NCBI GenBank assembly: GCA_034336665.1
Contig: CM067588.1
Span: 4,962,655-5,026,654 of the forward strand
DNA: 64,000 bases
Source: Luscinia megarhynchos
Taxonomy: Eukaryota > Chordata > Aves > Passeriformes > Turdidae
Direction: 5' to 3'
Position 1 is the stretch's first letter; the number at the start of each line of letters is the position of its first letter. Of the stretch, positions 13,025 to 24,310 are shown piece by piece. The position numbers were made by a program, and so were the translations under genes. Below the pieces are notes generated by a model that had not been told where the DNA came from, ran no database searches, and saw nothing but the letters and a program-made list of their open reading frames with translations.

Positions 13025-13725
13025 AGCTCCCCCTGAGCCCCACAGACCCCCCTGAGCCCCCACAGATCCCCCCGAGCTCCTCCTGAGCTCCACAGATCCC
13101 CCTGAGCTCCACAGATCCCCCTGAGCTCCTCCTGAGCCTCCACAGATCCCCCTGAGCCCCCACAGATCCCCCTGAGCCCCACAGACCCCCCTGAGCCCCA
13201 CAGATCCCCCTGAGCTCCTCCTGAGCTCCACAGATCCCCCTGAGCTCCACAGATCCCCCTGAGCTCCCCCTGAGCCCCCACAGACCCCCCTGAGCCCCAC
13301 AGAACCCCCGAGCTCCTCCTGAGCCCCACAGACCCCCCTGAGCCCCACAGACCCCCTGAGCTCATCCTGAGCCCCACAGCTCCTTAATATTCATCCCTGA
13401 ACCCCCACAGCTCCCCTGAGCCCCCCAAACTCCTCTCTGCATCAGTCCTGAGCCCTCTCAGCTCCCTTCATCAACCCCTGAATCCATCTGCCCCATCACC
13501 CCTGAGCCCCCCCAGCTCCTCCTGAGCCCCCCAAACTCCTCTCTGCATCAGCCCTGAGCCCCCCAGCTCCCCCATCACCCCCCTGAATCCATCTGCCCCA
13601 TCACCCCTGAGCCCCTCAGCTCCTCCTGAGCCCCCCAAACTCCTCTCTGCATCAGTCCCTGAGCCCTCTCAGCTCCTTCATCAACCCTGAACCCCCAGAT
13701 TCTCCTGAGCCCCCCAGCTCCCAGA
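13025..13725. repeat. 16-18 bp CCCTGAGCCCCACAGA minisatellite
   Basis: Compact array to 13,380 (CCTGAGCTCCACAGATCCC variants), then a looser continuation with CCATCTGCCCCATCACCCC and CAAACTCCTCTCTGCATCAG segments to 13,725. Confidence 0.88.
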
Positions 13726-14499
13726 GCTCCCTCAGCCCCTCTCAGAGCTTCTCAGCCTCCCCAAAATCAGCAGCTCGGGCCCCCCACTCTTTTCCCAGGG
13801 AACGCGAGGTGCTGGCCGTGGCAGGGCCGGGCTTAGGGGCTCGATGATCCCAAAGTTCTTTTCCAGCCTTAATCCCCCCGGGATTCTGTGCAGGGGGAAT
13901 TCCTCACCCCTGGCCCTCAGCCTGCACTCAGAGCAGAGAACAAAAGAGGGCAGCGGCTCCTCCACAGCACCGCGGGCTCAGGGCAGCCACTGCCCTGCCA
14001 TGGGGGGTTATTTTGCTCCAAAAAAATGGGATTTTTAAGGAAAATGAGCAGCGGGTGTTGCCCCAGCACGGCTGGAACTCGCAGGGTGGGACAGGAGGAG
14101 CGGCGCCGCCAGCACGGCCCTGGTGGTGGTGAAGGTGGTCCCTGGGTGGTCAAAGCTTTTTTGGAAGTTTTTTTTTGGGGATTTCTGCAATCCCACGTGC
14201 AGGCACAAAGCCCGGCTGGCACGAAGCTGCCGGGAATGTTTACAATGGGATAAAGCTGGAGCGAGCAGGAGCAGGGGCTCTGGACAAAGCTGGGGGCACC
14301 AAGAGACGGCAGCCCGAGGGGAGAGCGAGCCTGAGCCCCCAGACCCACAGGGTCAGCTCTGAGGGACCCCCAAAAGTGACGCCAACAGCATCCCTGAAAA
14401 CATTTGGGTTTGTTGTTTGTGGGTTGGGATCCCAGAGCTGAGCACCAGGAGGGCTGGGACAGGCTCGGCTTCCAGAGCCCAGCACATGCCCAGAGATTC

Positions 14500-15215
14500 C
14501 TCTGCACATCCCACCTGCATCCCAGGGATTCCTGACATCTGAATCCCAAAAATTCCTGTTATCTGCATCCCAGAGATTCCTGACATCTGAATCCCAAAAA
14601 TTCCTGTTACCTGCATCCCAGAGATTCCTGATATCTGAATCCCAAAAATTCCTGTTACCTGCATCCCAGAGATTCCTGACATCTGAATCCCAAAAATTCC
14701 TGTTACCTGCATCCCAGAGATTCCTGACATCTGAATCCCAAAAATTCCTGTTACCTGCATCCCAGAAATTCCCTCTGCACATCCCACCTGCATCCCAGAG
14801 ATTCCTGATATCTGAATCTCAAAAATTCCTGTTATCTGCATCCCAGAGATTCCTGACATCTGAATCCCAAAAATTCCTGTTACCTGCATCCCAGAGATTC
14901 CTCTGCACATCCCACCTGCATCCCAGAGATTCCTGACATCTGAATCCCAAAAATTCCTGTTACCTGCATCCCAGAGATTCCTGACATCTGAATCCCAAAA
15001 ATTCCTGTTACCTGCATTCCAGAGATTCCTGACATCTGAATCCCAAAAATTCCTATTATCTGCATCCCATAAATTCCCTCTGCACATCCCACCTGCATCC
15101 CAGAGATTCCTGTCACCTGAATCCCAAAAATTCCTGTTACCTGCATCCCAGAGATTCCTACATCTGAATCCCAAAAATTCCTGTTACCTGCATCCCAGAG
15201 ATTCCCTCTGCTCAT
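14500..15215. repeat. 46-bp minisatellite, about 15 copies
   Basis: Unit made of GACATCTGAATCCCAAAAAT, TCCTGTTACCTGCATCCCAG and AGATTC. Some units have an insert CTCTGCACATCCCACCTGCA that recurs at intervals, giving higher-order structure. Confidence 0.92.
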
Positions 15216-15489
15216 CCCAGTGCATCCCAAAGATTCTCTTCACCTGTATCCCAAAGATTCCCATCCCCTGTATCCCACAGGGATCCCCTCTCCCACCCCA
15301 CATCCTCAGCAGGAAATTCCCAATCCCAGCTCCCAGGGATGCTCTGCCCTGACTCCCTCCAGCCAATCTTGGAGCTCCTCACCCTTTTTGGGGGGTTCTG
15401 GACCCCTCAAATCCTCACCTGGGGGGGTTCAAACCTTCCCAGAGCCACCTTCACCCCACAGCTGCTCAGCCCTGGAGAGTCCAAGTCCC

Positions 15490-15960
15490 AGCAAAACCCC
15501 AAAATTAAAAATGAATCCCACTGAAAGAGTGGCTTTAAAATGCTTCCCTTCCCAGGGATACCAGCAAGACCCAAAATTAAAAATAATCCCACTGAAAAAG
15601 CAGTTTTAACATGCTCCCCTTCCCAGACACCCCAAAAAAACCCCAAATTAAAAATAATCCCACTCAAAGAGCGGCTTTTAAATGCTCCCTTCCTGGAGAC
15701 ACCAGAAAAACTCAAAATTAATCATAACCCTGCTGAAAGAGTGGCTTTAACTTGCTCCCCTTCCCAGGGATGCCAGCAAGCCCCAAAATTAAAAATAATC
15801 CCACTGAAATGTAGTTTTAACATGCTCCCCTTCCTGGAGACACCAGAAAAACCCAAAATTAAAAATAATCTCACTGAAAAAGTGGTTTTAGCCTGCTCCC
15901 CTTCTTAGGGATGCCAGGAAGCCTCAAAATTAAAAATAATCCAATTGACAGAGCAGCTTT
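15490..15960. repeat. 68-72 bp tandem repeat, about 7 copies
   Basis: Units combine CCAAAATTAAAAATAATCCC, ACTGAAAAAGTGGTTTTAAC and ATGCTCCCCTTCCCAGGGA. No coding function. Confidence 0.88.
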
Positions 15961-16079
15961 TCCCTGCTGCCTTCCCGGGGACACAAACCTTTCCCCTGCA
16001 GCCCATCAATGAAATTTAAACCCCTCCAGCACATAACAACTTTACGAGCTGCTCCATCTCCCCCTTCCCAGGCTGCCAG

Positions 16080-16960
16080 GGCAAGATCCCCCCCGGAATA
16101 ATGGACATTTCGGCAGGGAGACAAAAAGTCCAGAAATTCCCCTCAGGACATCTCCCAGCCTGGGATAAACTTTGCTGCGAGACAGATTTAGGGAGAGGGG
16201 AGGGTTTGGGTGGAAGTAAAAAAAGCAACACGGGAGCTGAGCTTTTCCAAGGGAGGAAAAAAGGGATTTTTTTTTTTAAATTAGGATTTCTGTTCCTCTG
16301 GGAAGGGAGAGGTGGCGGTTCTGGTGCCACTCTGCCACGGGAGGGACACAAATCAGATGATGTTAGTGAAAAATGTGTCAAGAAAAACTGTCCTGAGCCT
16401 GCCCGCGGTTGTCAAAGGCCAGCTGCTATTTTTAACAGCACAAAAGCCTCCGAAAATCGCTGGGTTTCAAACAGAAAAAGGAAAAAAAAAATAAAAGGAA
16501 GAGAGAGAGAGGAAAAAGTACTGTATCAGTGTCACCGGAATGGATCCTGCACCAAATTAAATTGAACCGGGAGGAAATTGCACGAATTACAAACAGGAGT
16601 TATCGGCTCGGTGGGAGAAGGAGGGACGGACATTATCGGCTCCGTGCTACGGGGGAAAAAAATCACATTAACCGAGCTAATTCTCCTTTTTTTCACTCCT
16701 CAAATCCATCACTCCCGCTTTTCTTGTGCTCCCCGAGCCCACGGAGCTCCACGGGATGGAAGCGGGACTCCAAGCACGGATTTTTCCCGGGCAGCATCAT
16801 TGCTGCCTGGCACCAGCCCCCTGGAAATCATTAATCAGAGGTGGAACCCGGCGAAGATTTCTGTTTATTCGCCTTTTCCGCCTCCAGACCTCTCCCTGCA
16901 CGACCGCGCCGCTCCCGCGTTCCTCTTTGCCGCTAAACTTTGGGTTTAACTCGCTGTGAT
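16080..16960. promoter_or_regulatory. Candidate non-coding regulatory island
   Basis: Repeat-poor sequence of balanced composition with short AT-rich motif groups (TGTCAAAGGCCAGCTGCTAT at 16,411; AAATTAAATTGAACC near 16,553; CATTAACCGAGCTAATTC near 16,664). It contrasts sharply with the flanking arrays. No coding frame is credible. Confidence 0.3.
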
Positions 16961-17324
16961 GAGATTTTTCAGCTCTCGAGGGGTGGAAAAAACCCGAATT
17001 CCCCCCAAATCTGCGCGCACAACCCCTGCAGGACCATCCCGGCTGTGGTGACCCCAACCCGGCTCCGGGAATGTCGCTGTGGCGGTGACAAGGGTTGTCC
17101 CAGCAAAGCGACAGAGTTTAGCGCTGTCCCCGCTCCCAAACCCGCTCTTTGGTCGTGCGCTATCGCGACAGTGTCGCGGTGTTTGTGCCTCTGGAACCCG
17201 CCGCGTGTGGCACCGGCCGAGGTTTCCTGCCCGGAGCCATCCTGTCCCCAAACCAGGCGTCCCCTGTCCCCGCCGGGACACCTGGAAGGGCGGGCGGGAT
17301 GCCCCGAAGTGTCACCGTGGGACG

Positions 17325-17580
17325 GTGGGGACAGGGGGACAGGGACGGGGGACAGGGATGGGGAAAAGGGACGGGGACAAGGGACGGGGACAAGGGACGG
17401 GGACAAGGGACGGGGACAAGGGACGGGGACAAGGGACGGGGAAAAGGGACGGGGAAAAGGGACGGGGAAAAGGGACGGGGGAAAGGGACGGGGAAAGGGA
17501 CGGGGACAGGGACGGGGACAGGGACGGGGGACAGGGTGAGGGAGAGGATGGGAAAAGGGACGGGGAAAAGGGATGGGAGG
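17325..17580. repeat. 12-bp GGGACGGGGACA array
   Basis: About 20 units of AAGGGACGGGGA/CAGGGACGGGGA. Purine-rich strand is plus, and each unit has a run of three and a run of four guanines. Confidence 0.9.
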
Positions 17581-17639
17581 AATAGAAGAGGGACAAGGAT
17601 TCGGGACAGGGATGGGGGATGAAGAGGTGGCGACAAGCG

Positions 17640-18560
17640 GGACCCCAACCCGCCCCAGCAGGGCACAGCCGTGTCCCCCCGCTCGCCCCCAGCCCCAGGA
17701 CACGCGGGGCTGTGTCCGAGCCCCCACAGCGCGTCCGTCTGTCCCTGCACACGGCGGGGACACTCCCGGACCGCGCTGGGGGGGCTGTGCCGCTGTCCCC
17801 GACCCCAAATCACCCGGTGGGGGCCGCGCTGAGCGCCGGAGCCGCGGTTCGCGGTGGGACGGGGCCAAAAATCCCGGTGGGGCTGCGGGACGGGGGTGCG
17901 GGATTAACTCCTGCGCTGCCGGCTCCCCGGGGCTGCGGGGGGCGCTCGGAGCGGAGTTGGCAGCCCCGAACTTTGCTCCCCGTTCCCCCTTTTCCCTTCT
18001 CCTCCTCGAGCCGAGGGGCTCTGGGGGGTTCTCGCGGCGGGGTCCCTCGGTCGCGACCCCCGAGGGTGTTCCCGACCCCCGAGGGTGTCCCCCGACCCCC
18101 GGGGCTGTGTCGGTGCCCCCCGGCCGCACTCACGGCTCCGCTGCGCTGCTGCGCTCAGCCCCGGTCCCGCCGCCGCCGGTGCTGCCGGTGCCGGTGTCGG
18201 TGCCAGTCCCGGTGTTGCCGGTGCCGGTGCCAGTCCCGGTGCTGCCGGTGCGGGCTCCGCCGCCGCCGCCGCGCCCGCCTCAGGTCCGCTCCATGTCCCC
18301 AGCGCCTCCGGTGGGAGCTGCCCCGGCGCCGGGCGGAGAGAGGGAGCGAGGAGGAGGAGGAGGAGGAGGAGGAGGAGGAGGAGGGAGGAGGGACACCGGT
18401 CCAGCCAGCCAGCAAGCGGCTCCGGGGCGGCCCCTGGTCCCCGTCCCCTCCCCTCGAGACCCCCCGCCCGCCGGGGACCCGCGTGTGACAGCGGCGGCGG
18501 CTCCCACGCTCTGCCCTGCGGCTCCCGAGACCCCCAAAGGCTGGGCGAGGCTCGGAGGGG
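17640..18560. promoter_or_regulatory. CpG island of unknown transcript
   Basis: Very dense CpG, including a GGTGCCGGTGCCAGTCCCGG-type repeat (18,175-18,255) and a GGA/GAG run (18,347-18,386). It looks like a promoter island, but no first exon can be recognised on either strand. By human gene order a SOX13 5' non-coding exon is one possibility, unproven. Confidence 0.4.
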
Positions 18561-18599
18561 TCTGGGGGGACACCCTGAGACCACCCCCCATCACCCCGG

Positions 18600-20060
18600 G
18601 GCCAGCAGGGACCGGACCTCCCTCGCTCCCGGCTGGGGGTGGAGCCGTGCCTGGATTTTGGAGAGCCCAGCCCACATTCCCGGGATTGGCGGGGGGGGGA
18701 TCCCCAAAATCACAACGCGCCAGCGACAGACCCCCAAATCCTGCTGCCAACTTTTCAATCACCTCAAGTTTTACTCCTTCACTGCTCTGGTTGATCCCCC
18801 ACCTCCCATTTCCCTGAAAACCCCTGAGCAACCCAATCCCTGCTCAATTCCACCATCCCAGAAATTCCCGAGGAGCCTCGGGCGAGGAGCCCCTGGCTGG
18901 GGCCGTGAGACGCTCCCTGATCGTACCCGGGGGGACAAAGGCGGGAGCAGAAGCGGAAAGCTCACCTGGGCAGGGCAGGTGGGAACAAAGGGGGCTGCAC
19001 CGTGCCCGCAGCCCTGGCACGGCTTCTCCTGGACCCCAGCCCGGCCCCATTGTGCACCGCAGCCCGAGTGGAACGGGCCCATTGTGGCCGCACTTCGGGA
19101 ATTCTTCCCACTCCCGCTCCTGCCAGCTCGGCTCGTGGCCAGCGTGGAAACTTCCTGATGCCCCAAATCAATCATCTCCCGGCCCTATAAACACCTCCAG
19201 GGTGAGGCTCTCTGAGCTCACCTGCACCTCCCTTGGAGCCTCTCAGAGCTCCCAAACTCTCAGGTTTGTGATTTTCAAAGAGTTTTGCCTCCCCAAAATA
19301 TCTCCAGGTGCAACTTTTGCCTGTTGGGAATCCCAAAAGGGTTTCCCCTTTTCCAATCCCGAAAGGGATTGGATGAATTTCATAACTAAATCATAATTTT
19401 AAGGAAAATCCATGGAATCATTCCTTTAGATATTAAAATACTCAAAGATTAAGTGCTGCTAAACCCTTTTTTTTTTTTTTTTTTTGCAGCCACCCCCTTG
19501 TGTGCCCCATGGCAAGGCTGGCACGGAGCAAGGGGAACAACTGGCAGCCCCCCAGCTGGACAGATGGACAGCTGGACACCATTCCCACACACTTTGGGAT
19601 GGAAAACCGGGAGCTCTGCTGGATCCTCAAGGCTTTTCCTACCTGGGGGTCACTCAGGATGTCCCCACACCCCGCCCCACCTGCCTCATCCCCCCCGCAG
19701 CTCCCGGGAATTCCATCCAGGGAACCCAAACCCTTCCAGGGGAGCCAGGCTGCAGCTGGAGAGGGAGAGGGGGTGGCTCGGGCCGGCCAGTGTTGACAAG
19801 GAGCCTTTTTTTTCCGTCCGTGAAACCTTTAAAATGTTGTGTCAACACGGAAGAGCTGTTTATGTTTCAGCAGCCGGGAAAGTTCCCATTGACTCCAGGC
19901 TCTTTCCTCCCCCACACCGTTATTTTCTTCTCTGGGAATTTTTTTTTCGAAGTGTTTTTTGGTTTGGTTTTTGTTGCTTTTTTTTTGGTGTGTTTTTGGT
20001 TTGATTTGGGATTTTTTAAAAATTTTTTGGGGGTTTTTTTCACCCAAGGGTGGGAGAGAA
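18600..20060. other. Unique sequence
   Basis: Mixed composition with homopolymer T runs at 19,470 and 19,980-20,040. No exon recognised. Confidence 0.4.
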
Positions 20061-20079
20061 GAGATGGAGCTGCTGGGAT

Positions 20080-20145
20080 TTGGGGTTTGGATTTAGAGTT
20101 TGGATTTGGGGTTTGGATTTAGGCTTTGGATTTGGGGTTTGCTCA
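20080..20145. repeat. Short GGTTTGGATTTAGGG-like repeat
   Basis: Four to five copies of a 12-15 bp TTTGGATTTGGGG-like unit. Confidence 0.7.
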
Positions 20146-20335
20146 CCCCATGCACTGAGCTGGGGGTTCTGGAGGGGTTTGGGCACCCACTCTCTGCTCT
20201 CAGCCCTCTCCCTGTCCCCATTGATGGGAAAGAGCAGAGCAGAGACCTGGCATAAATTCCCATCCTCACTCCGAGGATTTAACAGGAAATGGGGGAAGTG
20301 GGCTGCACCCACAGACCCCAAACCCTAAAGGGGCT

Positions 20336-20652
20336 CAGTGAAATATTCCCACTAAATCAATGAAATATTCCCATTGAAATCAATGAAATATTCCCATTGA
20401 AATCAATGAAATATTCCCATTGAAACCAGTGAAACATTCCCATTAAAACCAGTGAAACATTCCCATTAAAACCAGTGAAACATTCTCACTAAAACCAGTG
20501 AAACATTCCCATTAAAACCAGTGAAATATTCTCACTAAAACCAATGAAACATTCCCATTAAAACCAGTGAAACATTCCCATTAAAACCAGTGAAATATTT
20601 CCATTAAAACCAGTGAAACATTCCCATTAAAACCAGTGTAACATTCCCATAT
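20336..20652. repeat. 23-bp minisatellite, about 14 copies
   Basis: Unit AAACATTCCCATTAAAACCA plus GTG, with ATTCTCACT and CATTGAAATCAAT variants at the left. Confidence 0.92.
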
Positions 20653-20861
20653 TCCCATTCCCAGCTGCAGAAACTGAGGCCCGAGGGGACGGGGCAGGGC
20701 CCAGAGGCAGCTCCTGCCCAGTTTATCCCAGTTTGTCCCAGTGCCACCCCCGGCACGGGAAGCCCCGAGTGTCCCCAAAGCCACTCCGGGGGCGGGAGGC
20801 GCAGTCCCCAAACTGGGCAGGGACACAATTCCCAAAGGGGCCGGGGACCCGCGCGACGGAG

Positions 20862-20955
20862 CCAAAAAAAAAAAAAAACAAACAGCAAAAACAAAAAAAC
20901 ACCAAAAAAGCCCAAAAAAAAAAAAAAAAAAAGCCAAAAAAAAAAAAAAAAGAGG
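20862..20955. repeat. Poly(A)-rich low-complexity tract
   Basis: Runs of A interrupted by CAAACAGC, ACACC and GCC between two GC-rich blocks. Not a recognisable retroposon tail because no retroposon body adjoins it. Confidence 0.7.
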
Positions 20956-21124
20956 GAGCGGGAGCTTTGTTGGGGTCGCCATGGCAACAGCCGGGCCCGA
21001 GCGGACTTTCACTTTCCTTTCCTTCCTCGCCGGCCCCAGTGGCCCCGGGGCTGGTGGCCGTCCCTGCTGGGTCCCGCCGGTGCCACCCACACGGCGGGCC
21101 CTGAGCCCGGCACCCGTCGTGGTC

Positions 21125-21745
21125 CTGGTGGGCACCCCCAGAACCTGCTGGGCACCCCCAGAACCTGCTGGGCACCCCCAGGACCTGCTGGGCACCCCCA
21201 GAACCTCCCAACCATCCCCAGGACTTGCTGGACATCCCCAGAACCTGCTGGGCACTCCCAAAACCTGCTGGGCACTCTCAAAACCTGCTGGGCATCCCCA
21301 GGACCTGCTGGGCACCCCCAGGCCCTGCTGGGCACCCCCAGAACCTGGTGGACATCACCAGGAGCTGCTGGGCATCCCCAGGACCTGCTGGGCACTCTCA
21401 GATCCTGCTGGGCACTCCCAGGACCTTCTGGTCACCCCCAGGACCTGCTGGACACCCCCAGGAACTCCCCAGCCATCCTCAGGACATGCTGGTCACCCCC
21501 AGGACCTGCTGGACACCCCCAGGACCTGCTGGGCACCCCCAGGAACTCCCAGCCATCCTCAGGACATGCTGGTCACCCCCAGGACCTGCTGGACACCCCC
21601 AGGACCTGCTGGACACCCCCAGGAACTCCCCGCCATCCTCAGGACATGCTGGACACTCCCCAGGACCTGCTGGGCACTCCCAGATCCTGCTGGACACCCC
21701 AGGAACTCCCGCCATCCTCAGGACATGCTGGTCACCCCCAGGACC
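21125..21745. repeat. 20-bp GGACCTGCTGGGCACCCCCA minisatellite, about 28 copies
   Basis: 20-bp units, with a higher-order 60-80 bp block at the right including AGCCATCCTCAGGACATGCT. Confidence 0.93.
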
Positions 21746-21829
21746 ACGAGGTGCCAGGATGGAGAGGATGGCACGGACACGGTCCCCGTCCTTCCACACG
21801 GTGACCAGCTCAGCTCCGCTCCCACCTGG

Positions 21830-22185
21830 CTGCACCTGGGCCAGGCTCCAGCCGCGGCTCCGGCCCCCCCGGCTCCCGCAGCTCTCCTGCCTCCCCCGCC
21901 GCAGGAAGCCGGGACAATGGCAGCAGGGGAGGGGGCAGCGGGCCCGGAGCAGGGGGCACGCCGGGGAGCGGCTCGGCCAGCGCTGCCTTCCCTTTCCCGA
22001 GCCCCCCGCCCTGCCCGGGGCGCTCGGAGCCGGCGCGGCCGAGCCCGGCGCTGCTGGAGGCGGCGGCAGCCCCGGCTCTGAGGCGCGGAAAGGCCGCGCA
22101 CGATGGCCGGGCCCCGCGGAACCGGCCGGACGGGCAACGCCGCCAGAGCGAACCCGGCCCCGCTTCCGACACGGAAACCGAGCCA
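21830..22185. promoter_or_regulatory. CpG island
   Basis: Very CpG-dense unique sequence between two arrays, with GGGACAATGGCAGC (21,913) and CCATTGTTC (22,184-22,192) at its ends. No exon recognised. Confidence 0.4.
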
Positions 22186-22189
22186 TTGT

Positions 22190-22350
22190 TCGGGAACGGG
22201 AACGGGCACGGGAACGGGAAAAGGGAATGGGAACGGGCACGGGAAAAGGGAACGGGAGCGGGCACGGGCACGGGAACGGGAACGGGCACGGGAACGGGAG
22301 GCGGGAAAAGAGGGCGGGAACGGGAACGGGCACGGGAACGGGCACGGGCT
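22190..22350. repeat. Hexamer GGAACG/GGCACG array
   Basis: Alternating GGGAACGGGAACGGGCAC units, G-rich on the plus strand. Confidence 0.9.
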
Positions 22351-22409
22351 GAGTGCGCGGCGGGATGGGAACGGCACCGCGGGACCCTCCGAGGGTCCCA
22401 AAGCCAGTC

Positions 22410-22735
22410 CGTGTCCCCTCAGCCATTCCTGTGTCCCCACAGCCATCCCTGTGTCCCCTCAGACATCCCCGTGTTCCCTCAGTCATTCCTGTGTCCCTCA
22501 GCCATTCCTGAGTCCCTCAGCCATTCCCGTGTCCCCTCAGCCATTCCTGTGTCCCCACAGTCATTCCTGTGTCACTCAGTCATTCCTGAGTCCCCACAGC
22601 CATTCCTGTGTCCCCACAGTCATTCCTGTGTCCCCTCAGCCATTCCTGAGTCCCCACAGCCATTCCTGTGTCACTCAGTCATTCCTGAGTCCCCACAGCC
22701 ATTCCTGTGTCCCCTCAGCCAGTCTCGAATCCCCG
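22410..22735. repeat. 20-bp AGCCATTCCTGTGTCCCCAC minisatellite, about 16 copies
   Basis: Units of 19-20 bp, GTGTCCCC or GAGTCCCC variants. Confidence 0.92.
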
Positions 22736-22927
22736 CAGCACATCGGGACCCTCGGAGGGGTCCCCCACGCAGTCCCGTGTCCCCACAGCTGTGTCCTCAC
22801 AGAACTCCATCCCTGTGTCCCCTTTCCCACGTCCCTGCCTTGTGTCCCACCCGTGAGAATCCCGGGATGATGCAGTGCAGGCACTGCCACTGACCCAGGT
22901 GCCATCAACTGGCGTGGTGGCACCCCA

Positions 22928-22992
22928 ATTCCATCTTCCAGCACCTTAACTTCATCTTTCAGCACCTTAATTTCATCTTTCAGCACCCCAAT
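22928..22992. repeat. 20-bp CACCTTAATTTCATCTTTCA repeat, 3 copies
   Basis: Three adjoining units following CAGCAC. Confidence 0.85.
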
Positions 22993-23304
22993 TCCAGTCG
23001 GGCTCCTGGCTCTCCCCGCCCCTGGGGGTCCCCACCGCGTGTGACACCGCTTGTGCCGACCCTGCCCGGGACACCGAGCTCCAGACGGGGAGTGGGCACC
23101 TCCAGGGACTCAATTCCCGACCTGCTTTTCACCCAGGATTGTCCCCGGGGCAGGGGGGGACAGGGACCAGCCCAGCCACACACGCGGCACTGAGGCAAAG
23201 CCACCGCGGGAGGGGACACAGCCAGGCTGGCACTGTCCCCATAGTGCCACAGCCGTGCCCACCCCCGGGGCAGGGGCGGCAGCGGGGCACGGGGGGATGC
23301 TGAG

Positions 23305-23545
23305 CTGGAGAGGGACAGAGGGACAGCGGGAGGGAGAGAGGGAGGGACAGAGGGACAGCAGGAGGGACAGAGGGGGGACAGAGGGACAGCGGGAGGGAGA
23401 GAGGGGGGACAGAGGGACAGCAGGAGGGACAGAGGGACAGCGGGAGGGACAGAGGGGGAACAGAGGGACAGCAGGAGGGACAGAGAAACAGCGGGAGGGA
23501 CGCAGGGACAGCGGGACAGAGGGACAGCGGGGCGGCCGGACCACA
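23305..23545. repeat. GGGACAGCGGGAGGGACAGA array
   Basis: About 14 irregular purine-rich units of 14-20 bp. Confidence 0.88.
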
Positions 23546-23744
23546 CAGGGGGCCCGGAGGGGCAGCGGGGGCCGAGCTGCGCCCCCACCTCCCCCGGGGC
23601 CCGAGCCCGGCGCTGCCGCTTCAAAGGCGACACTGGGGCTGTCCCCGGGCTGTCCCCGGGCTGTCACCCTCCCCGGCCGGCCCGGCACCCGCTGCCACCC
23701 ACGGCCCAGGGCCGGGCCCCTCCGGATCAGCCCCTCCGAGGGGC

Positions 23745-24310
23745 TTCTCTTGTCCCCCCGCCTTTGTTTTCTATTTAGTGCTTTTGTTCCCCCCTCTTTG
23801 GTGCTTTGTTCCAGCTCGTCCTTTGTTCCGACGCCTTTGGTTTCTTTTTCCCTTTGATGCTTTGTCACTCCCTTCATCTTGGTGCTTTTCTTTCCCTGTT
23901 TTTTTTTTCGGTTTTGTTGGGTTTTTTGTTTTTTTGGTTTTTAAGCTGGCTCTTGGGTTTTGTTGAGTTTTTGGTTTTTTCTCTCCTGGCCGCTCTCCTC
24001 TTGGCATTTTTCTCCTTTCTCCTGCTTCGTCCACTCCTCGGGTCACATGGACGCGGCCCGGATTGTCTCCAAATCCCCGTTTGTCTTGTTTTGGTGCCTG
24101 CATTTCCCTGCCTTTATGTCCTTTTTTCTGAAGAGTCTCTCAGCGATTTCTTCTCCGGGCTGCCGAGGGAAGTGGGGAGAGGGGAGGAGGGGTCGGGGCT
24201 TAATTAATTAGCGAGTGTAATCTTTAGCTGCGGGATGTGCGGAGCATCATTACGGCTGTCATTAGGATGTTAAGGGTTAGCGAGGGTTTAAACACCAGCT
24301 AATTGCAGCC
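23745..24310. promoter_or_regulatory. Candidate regulatory block: SOX/TCF-like cluster then homeodomain-like cluster
   Basis: 23,757-23,870 contains several CTTTGTT cores plus CCTTTGATG. 24,200-24,306 contains TTAATTAATTAG, TCATTACGG, TCATTAGG and CTAATTGC. The block is free of tandem repeats. The role is inferred from motifs only. Confidence 0.35.

Noticed and set aside
17573..18817. 414-codon plus-strand frame and overlapping minus frames in the CpG island
   Set aside because: Extreme GC content removes stop codons. The composition is Pro/Arg/Gly low complexity and no known domain is visible.
20741..22352. 446- and 375-codon plus-strand frames
   Set aside because: They are driven by the 20-bp GGACCTGCTGGGCACCCCCA array and the adjoining CpG island.
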